Positions 57,401-64,000 of a DNA stretch of 64,000 bases are shown piece after piece. Below the pieces are notes generated by a model. That model saw only the letters and a program-made list of their open reading frames with translations. It ran no database searches and was not told where the DNA came from. Source of the stretch: Asterias amurensis (Eukaryota; Echinodermata; Asteroidea; Forcipulatida; Asteriidae); NCBI RefSeq assembly GCF_032118995.1, contig NC_092650.1, positions 27,754,501-27,818,500 on the forward strand. The letters are read 5' to 3'. The position numbers and the translations under genes are program-made. Every line of letters begins with the position of its first letter. Within the stretch, counting starts at the first letter, position 1.

Positions 57401-60400
57401 ATGACATGCTTTCATTCCACTACTCAGAAGATCACTTGCGGTTTCTTCGTTTCTGCGCCAATCAATGAGGAATTTGACTTCAGTGGCTCCTGCATCATCA
57501 GCATTCTGGATCAACTCCTTGAAAATGTCCACTCCTTTCTTGTACATATCAAGATTTCGCTTGATAGCATTTGTTGGCGTCTCGTGAGGACCTGCCAATT
57601 CATATCCATAATCTATAGCCTCAGATGGGGCTAAGATGTGACTTAATGGCTGTACATCCAAACGCTGAGCCAAATCATTGGATATCACCTGATGAATGAT
57701 TTGTTTGTCAAACTCATTCTCAAAATGTTCATCCAAAATTTGTTTCAATAGTCTCTCCTCATCTACGTATAGACACTTGGATGCTTCCAGCATATGAAGA
57801 CAACTGCCACTTGTTCCTAAATTCCTGCAAGGAACTAGCAGGTCTGAAGTCTTGGAATCAAAATCGGCTAAGTTCGTTATGTATCTCAAGATGCTGTGCA
57901 CCAGTTCTACATCACTCTTAATGCCTGTTTCATTACAGACATGCTCCCCTACGTGTTTCAGCTGAATATGTGACAGAACAACACTGAGTGCACTTTCCTG
58001 AAAGGTTTGTCGAACTCCCAATCGAGTAAGGAAATTATCATGTAGTTTGATACTGTCTGGTACAGTGAAGAGGTATGGCTTCAGATCAATACGAAAGGTC
58101 CCAACAGTTAATGCCACATTGTCTGGGGTTGTAAACCCTGCACCATGCCATACCCATGGTGCTGAAGTGATAATGGTTGGGAACAGGTGATTCAGATGCT
58201 GGTCTGAGGCACTGCTTAGGAATCCATATATCTCATGTACTGCATTGGAGACAGTAGGTATCCCGGCTGGATACACAAAGTTGCTCACAACATTCTTCAA
58301 TTGGTGCACAACCTTTTCAACCATCTGGTAGTTTCTTGGATCAAGCTGTGCACTCCAGTTAAAGACATTTAGTAGCTCTTGTCGAATACCTTGCATCCTG
58401 ATGAGAGGCACCACAGAACCTTGCAACATGGCTGACTCAATTAACCCAACTTGACGTGGTGAGTACAGCCTGTTGTTCTTACCATACCAGCCAGCTGAGA
58501 CAGGGTACTGAGATGGAGATGAACCCTCACAAGAAACCCAATTCAAATCTTCAAGGAACTTGTACAATGGCTTAGTTATCCTGTTACTGGAAACATTCTG
58601 AGTTAACAGGTGAGGAAAGCGGTTGATGTGGTTGAGGAGCACCTGGGCTCTCACAACGTCTGCCTGTTCCTTTTCTTGACCTCTTGACACCTCGGTTGCC
58701 ACATTTAACACATCACTAGACGTGACATGAGAATCATTCTTCAGACCGGCCCGTTTCAGGTGATTGAGAAGTTTACCCTTTGAATATTCCTTGACTGGAA
58801 ACACATTTGCAGATCCAAACAGCAATAAAAGATGATCACTTGGTTCAAATAGCTCAGATGGACTTGCCAGTCTGTCGTCTGCGGTGGGTATGAACTTCAA
58901 GTGGTTGACTAAACCATTATATTCTTGGTTTGCCAACACCCAAGACATAACTGTCATGGATTCATCTTCATTGTAGAATCTTTCAGCCACAGCAGGTAGG
59001 ATATTGTTGCACAGAAACTCAAAAGCTGACTCCTTGTGGATACCCAGCAGAGATACTAAAATTTCCTCAGAGCCATCCATGATGATTCGGCATTTCTTCA
59101 AACGTTTGACTGGAGTCCCAAAGAAACTGCTTGGAACTGCACTCACACCTTGCTTTGCTGAGAGAAAACTTTGATCATTTGACAAAAACAGAGGCAGGAG
59201 TTGTAGAACTTCTTTTTGTTCATTACTAACTTTCCGCAGTTGGCAAAACAAACCTCTCAGCTCATTTTTACTTCTAGCTGCCATCTTTGTTACACATGTC
59301 TCCATGTTGACTTGTTGTCTGTGTGCAATCAATATGTTCATCACTCCCTCAGGATCCGGAGCTTGGATGAACCTGTCCAATTTCCTGTGGCTGGTTATGT
59401 AAGGCGGAAGATCATCACGTAAAACAATTGCCCCAACGTTTTCAAGAAACAGACAAATTCCCTCGGTCAAACAAGCATTTGAATACCTTGACATTTGCTT
59501 GCGAAAGATGATGCGATTTTCCTGCATCTTTGCGAGGAACCCGTTATTCATCATTGGAATGAGTGGAATACTTCTGAATTTCTCAAGAGAGACTTGATTC
59601 TTTGTCAGCCAGTTCCACATCTCAGTCAACCATTGAATGGAGGGATGTTTGTTGCATCCTGGAGTCCACTTGACTTTTACATCTGTCCCTCTAGTCCAGG
59701 TACTTGGAAGCACTTGGTGAAGTAGTGGTAGTATATCATCGACCTCAAGGTTCTTCAGCTGAGTGTAGGATAATACTTGTGGAGATTTCAATACTGCTGG
59801 CATGTCACTTGCAGCAAACTTTGCCTCTGCATTTGGAATGAGATCTCTCGGATTCTTACTACTGGCAATGTACACTTTAGAAGAACCTTGAGAAAACAAA
59901 GTAAATGTACCATCCTGTAAAGGCAGAAGATAGATATCAGTCAGATCAGATTGTGTGTCACTAGTAACAAAGTCTAGAAGTTGAAGCGTCTCAGCCCGTG
60001 ATAGGTATTGGAGAAGATCATTCCGGATACATGAACGAATAACCGAGGGTGTTATAATATGGTACTGTACACCTGCCCAGCTAAGAGATGCAGTAACGTG
60101 GCTCGGCAGTTGTGCAATTGCATATCCCTTATGCTTTAGTATCTTAGTGAGCACAGGGTTCTTTTGGGTGTCCACGTATACCTCGTTTGCCTTCATCCAA
60201 CAGCCACCATTGTGATCAGTGTAGAAGATTGCACCATTCCTAAGCATCTGCAGGAATGTTTTGACACCCTCTGACCACTCCTTTTTAATACTCTCCTGGC
60301 ATGGCCAGGCTCTATAGACATCATCGGGTTTTACTGGATCAGTTGCCTCTCTGCTTTTCTCTATTGAAGCAAGAACCACTTTTTTGTAGACATCAGGAAA

Positions 60401-62516
60401 TACTTCAGATGCCAAAAGCTTGTTCCATATGGCATTCTTGTCATGTCGAGACTCTTGATCTGGCCATTTGATGCTCCGACGATTGTCACCAAGGCCAAAA
60501 TAGCCATGAACGTGAACAGGTAAACCAGTTTGCTCACTACCAGGCAGTGGCAGGAAACAGAACACTCGACCATCACTCCTACTGACACCTACTGAATCCT
60601 GACACATGCCGACCTGAATGGCTACACCCATCCAGGGTACTAACTTCAGATCATCATCACTGATGAGTTGTTTAAGTTGATCTGATGTATTTTCTGTCTT
60701 TATGGCATTCACTGTAATGAACCTGCTGATGCAAGAGCCGGCACCTGTCTGCTTCTCTATATTCATACATGTCACCGTATGAAAGTCTTGCAACTCTGGA
60801 ACTCTTGTCAAAAAATCCCGTCTCTGAATGGTCAAGTGTGGAAGGTCGCCAGGAGTAACATGTACTTTGAAGATTTGTCGTGGCTGCTCATGAATATGAC
60901 CCCTTTCATAAACTTCAATAGAGTGGACATGCTTTAGAAACAGTAAAGACAGCTCTGAATCTGCTTCAAAAGACCTGAAGAGGTCAAGTACTCGATGGTC
61001 ATCTGTGTACACGTTCTTACTGATCTCTGAAGCCTCTGTACGAAGTGGAAACCGAAAAATAGTTCCTTCAAAATGACCATTCACAAAACTGGATTCAGCA
61101 CAACGGAATAAGTCAACAAGAAAGGGGGAAAACTGTCCTTGAAATTTCGACAGTAGCTCTGTGTTAAGTTTCCATTTCTTACCTCGTCTCCCCTTGTACT
61201 TGGTGTTGGTGTGAGGATTGTAGTTGAAGTGTTTTTCTCTTGGATCCAAGAAACCAATCGTCTTCCCACTCAGGATGCATGGAAGGTCTGAAAAACAGTA
61301 AATGTTTGGGCAACTGACTTTTACGAGATTTTAAACCGATTTTGAGTTTGCTTTAAAGTAAGGGTAGCACTTGGTTAACAAAGAGTTCAGCCAAAAGAGC
61401 TGTATGAATACTTGGCATAGTAATTGTCCACAACAAATCAACAATATTGCTCAGTAATACTTGGTGAAGTTTGTAGTAGTTTGTGTTTCTAAAACATTGA
61501 TTGAATCAATGCTAATAGTGACCACATTTTTTGGAGTTTTTGAATGCCTTTTTTAAACAGGAAGTAAGGAAAAATGTGAGTAACCAATTTACATTTTGAA
61601 GTCTACCCAGATGGAGTACAGCTTCAGATTAAAGGGAAATTTGTTTAAATAAGAAAACAATTTATCCTAATTATTCTTTTTCGATTCACGTGTGGAGTAC
61701 CAGACATGACATCCTCAAATACATTTTTGGAAATCCAATATGACTGCCATCATTGGTGGTGATTTTCCCTTTTTTGTTTTTTTACAAGTATGGGTATAAG
61801 TTTTCGGAATTTCCACCAAGATCGAAAACCTGTTTAAGGATTAACTATATCGCAGTGCCTTTGTGAAATTCATTTGCCACCCCTGGTGTTAATTTTTAGA
61901 TTTTTTTGTTAACAGTGAGATAGGAGAGCACCCGTTACAATGAAGGGGCAACTTCATTTCACGTGTCAACAAACAAGTCTGCCATTTTAACAATTTCGAG
62001 AATGTTTAGGGGGGGGGGGGCAAAAGCACACCTCAAAACGTTCTCTATGTAGCAATTTTGATAATCAAGATTTGGACTCAATTTGTTGATAAACGTTTCA
62101 GACTGTAATAAAAAGAGGAAGGAACCAGGCATGGCTCTTGGGGGGGGGGGGTCTAGAATGGCTGGAGGATTTTTTTTTGTTAATTTCTCCCCAATACACA
62201 AAGAATAATCTACTTAATGCCAGAGAATATTAAGAGAACAAAATAAAGATGACTGACCTGTCAAGTGATAAACAGAGATGAAACCCAGACCAAACCTCCC
62301 AACCTTTGTGAGTTCATCAATCTTTCCACTCTGTTCAGGATGTTGGATGTTATACCAGTCTGGCGGTTTAAAGACAGCATCGTTGTAAGCATACAGGGCT
62401 GGACCTTGGAACTGACCAAGCTCACTTGTCCAGAGTTGATCCTTGGAGTGTTGTGACTTATCAAACAAGAAGATCACCTTGGTTGCCTCAGCATCATCAG
62501 CATTCTGCACAAGCTC
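48452..62516 (-). CDS. SACS: Sacsin-like giant co-chaperone (5' exon(s) outside window)
   Basis: Two minus-strand exons. Exon 62516-62258 begins ELVQNADDAEATKVIFLFD and ends GRFGLGFISVYHLT. It joins in phase (G|AC) to a giant exon, 61287-48452, that reads DLPCILSGKTIGFLDP and encodes 4,277 residues to the stop. Three HSP90-like ATPase (sacsin) repeats are visible: the first across the two exons; the second with KELIQNADDAGATEVKFL near 57,515 and GRFGLGFTSVYHLTD near 57,275; the third with KELLQNADDAKASEIHF near 54,460 and GRFGLGFNAVYHLTD near 54,230. A J domain follows (about 49,375-49,160) with the WHPDKNPG motif at 49,230-49,262, then an Arg/Asn/Ser-rich linker, then a C-terminal HEPN domain (about 48,840-48,480). 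The order matches vertebrate sacsin, a cytosolic protein of about 4,580 residues linked to Hsp70 co-chaperoning, intermediate filaments and mitochondria. Only about 130 N-terminal residues, including any ubiquitin-like domain, should be missing. The frame has no stop or shift. It could be a lineage-specific paralogue rather than the single orthologue. Confidence 0.96.
48884..49062 (-). repeat. In-gene 78-bp tandem repeat (26-residue units) in the J-HEPN linker
   Basis: TGAGTAGT-TTCTCTC landmarks at 48884, 48962 and 49040 are exactly 78 bp apart. On the coding strand each unit reads like ENYSYGSVPRSYSRDTNRNS followed by NRNRTR. About two and a half units separate the J domain from the HEPN domain. 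They are basic and likely disordered. Confidence 0.85.
61288..62257 (-). other. Sacsin intron
   Basis: Phase 1 intron of 970 nt with donor G|GTCAGT and acceptor TTTACTGTTTTTCAG. It contains poly-G runs near 62009 and 62141 and no other recognised feature. Confidence 0.85.
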
Positions 62517-63099
62517 CTGCCATGAGGAATAAAATTGCATAATAGATTATTGAACTCTGTTTTTTTAAACTGAATTCAGCCTTTGGCTGCGAATTTTGAA
62601 TGTTTTTTAATAAACCAATAATAATAATTAAGGTAACACCTACATAGCCAACAATTGAAGCAAAGTGCAAGAACTTGCATAGCATAATTTTGAGCTTGTT
62701 GATTTAACAATTTGCATGTTCAACCATCATTCATGTGACTGCATGCTCCGATGATTAAAGGCTCTTTGAACTGTATGGTCTGACTCACAAACCATCTCAA
62801 CCATGGGGCAGGAATCCTTCATTAGGGAAACGAGCCCAGTCTAATGTCACGCTGGAGGTTATTAGCGACTTTGCACTATCCCTTACATCTTAGGATAGAA
62901 AAGCCCGGTATTGGTTTCAGTAATGTAAACAAGGGTGCTAACCCCATGGTTGACCGCAGATGAGTCCTAGATCATGTCAATCATTGTGTGGAGAGAACGT
63001 GTGAGTCCATGCACAACCTGCTGCTTGATCCTATTAGCACACTAGCACACGGTCTCATTATGCAGTCCCCATAGTACCCCAATAGTACAAGGTTTCGGC
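62517..63099. other. Upstream sacsin intron, nothing recognised
   Basis: The acceptor CCTCATGGCAG before 62516 shows that more 5' exon sequence exists. I could not find an exon ending in the usual block before ELVQNADDA up to 64000. Confidence 0.55.
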
Positions 63100-63138
63100 C
63101 ATGGAGGTAGAAACTATTTCACTATTTCTACCTCCATG
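63100..63138. repeat. Perfect 14-bp hairpin with CATGGAGGTAGAAA arms
   Basis: CATGGAGGTAGAAA and TTTCTACCTCCATG flank an 11-nt loop. It shares the CATGGAGG core with the hairpin at 33451 and with several single words elsewhere in the window. Confidence 0.75.
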
Positions 63139-63454
63139 CTGCTATCCTGATGCAACTGGCCAAATAACAGAATGTTGTTACAGCAAAACAACGAAGCTCA
63201 AAATGGAAAAGAGATTTGGGACTTCATTGATGCACCTTTCATAAATCAGAACCTCTTCTTTTACGGGACACATTGCCTTGATCGGGCGAGTTGATAAAAA
63301 GCATTGTAAACATTCGAATGGCATTCGTTATGATATGTTTATAATAGAAATATTATGTTTTAAAAGTAGAATACTGTACAGGGACAGAGATCCACACTAC
63401 AACTCTTCAGCCAAAAAGAATGAGAAGTCTCAAGTAACAACCCTTGTAAAAAAG

Positions 63455-63780
63455 TACCATGGTTTTACCATGGTAACCATGGTTTTATGATGGTTACCAT
63501 GGTTAATCCATGGTAAAACCATGGTAGTGTTCTCATAGGTGGTACTCCAATGGTTATACCATGGTTTTACCATGGTTTTATCGTGGTTGTCATGGTAAAT
63601 CGATGGTATCTATGGTACACCTATGGTTTAATGATGGTTACCATGGTTAATCCATGGTAAAACCATGGTGGTGTTCTCATAGGTGGTACTCCTATGGTTA
63701 TACCATGGTTGTACCATGGTTTTATCATGGTTGTTATGGCAAATCGATGGTATCTATGGTACATCTATGGCAATAAAATG
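63455..63780. repeat. CCATGG-rich tandem repeat (two 144-bp units)
   Basis: GTTACCATGGTTAATCCATG at 63493 recurs at 63637, 144 bp later, with the intervening TGTTCTCATAGGTGGTACTC also duplicated. Each unit is built of smaller words based on ACCATGGT and ATGGTTTTA, so it is nested. It lies in the upstream sacsin intron or flank. Confidence 0.85.
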
Positions 63781-64000
63781 TTTTCATCATGGTAATGCCA
63801 TGTATAACTATGTGATAAAACGTAAACGAGGAATAATGTTAAATTAACTGGCCTAAAGTTAGTGTTTAGACAGTGTACCCAAAATAAAACTCCATATTAT
63901 TTTTACAAGTACAATCAATAAAAAGCAGCACACAGCGAAAGTCAAATTACATTGTTTCATCATTTATTACTCCTTAAACTCACAACCATTGATTTTCCCA

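Noticed and set aside
48452..62516. HEPN plus HSP90-like ATPase combination considered as a bacterial-type defence gene
   Set aside because: Three sacsin repeats, the J domain, the HEPN order, a spliced intron and overall length fit metazoan sacsin; nothing indicates a prokaryotic origin.

Overview
The window looks like nuclear DNA of a marine invertebrate deuterostome, most likely an echinoderm and plausibly a sea star. The evidence is split, intron-containing genes, a sacsin gene with its metazoan giant last exon, a P2X7-intracellular-domain gene of the kind common in marine invertebrates, a CD109/alpha-2-macroglobulin-like gene, and AT-rich spacers packed with short inverted-repeat elements. 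The species call is inference: one ~390-bp inverted-repeat family present here eight times looks like a family I associate with asteroid genomes, which I cannot verify here.

Layout. 0.6-2.8 kb: a 5'-truncated, frameshifted Penelope-like retroelement (reverse transcriptase, GIY-YIG nuclease, hammerhead-like fold at its 3' end), lying downstream of or within an intron of the next gene. 3.4-5.0 kb (minus): the first coding exons of an A2M/CD109-type thioester-protein gene, with a 2.35-kb satellite of 85-bp units just upstream of its start exon. 7.4-25 kb: no convincing gene, but many non-autonomous repeats, a 45-bp minisatellite, tRNA-like sequences and several long hairpins. 25.1-26.7 kb (minus): an intronless 495-residue reading frame of unknown function. 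28.6-29.6 kb: an element bounded by inverted arrays of a 16-bp unit. 32.1-33.4 kb (minus): a P2X7-intracellular-domain gene that is frameshifted and lacks the usual cysteine cluster. 38.2-43.4 kb (plus): a phase-consistent three-exon gene model for a small secreted cysteine-rich protein. Its long first intron holds a 2.4-kb transposon with ~190-bp inverted ends, and a possible alternative terminal exon lies shortly after exon 1. 44.5-46 kb: a damaged tRNA-Val and a degraded THAP domain. 48.4-62.5 kb (minus): all but the first exon(s) of a sacsin-like co-chaperone, about 4,364 residues in the window, 4,277 of them from one 12.8-kb exon.

The genes do not form an operon or an obvious shared pathway. 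Sacsin is a cytosolic chaperone. The CD109/A2M-like protein and the cysteine-rich protein are predicted to be secreted or surface proteins. The P2X7-domain locus is probably dead. Exon models were built by hand from splice consensus and codon phase; nothing was searched against a database.
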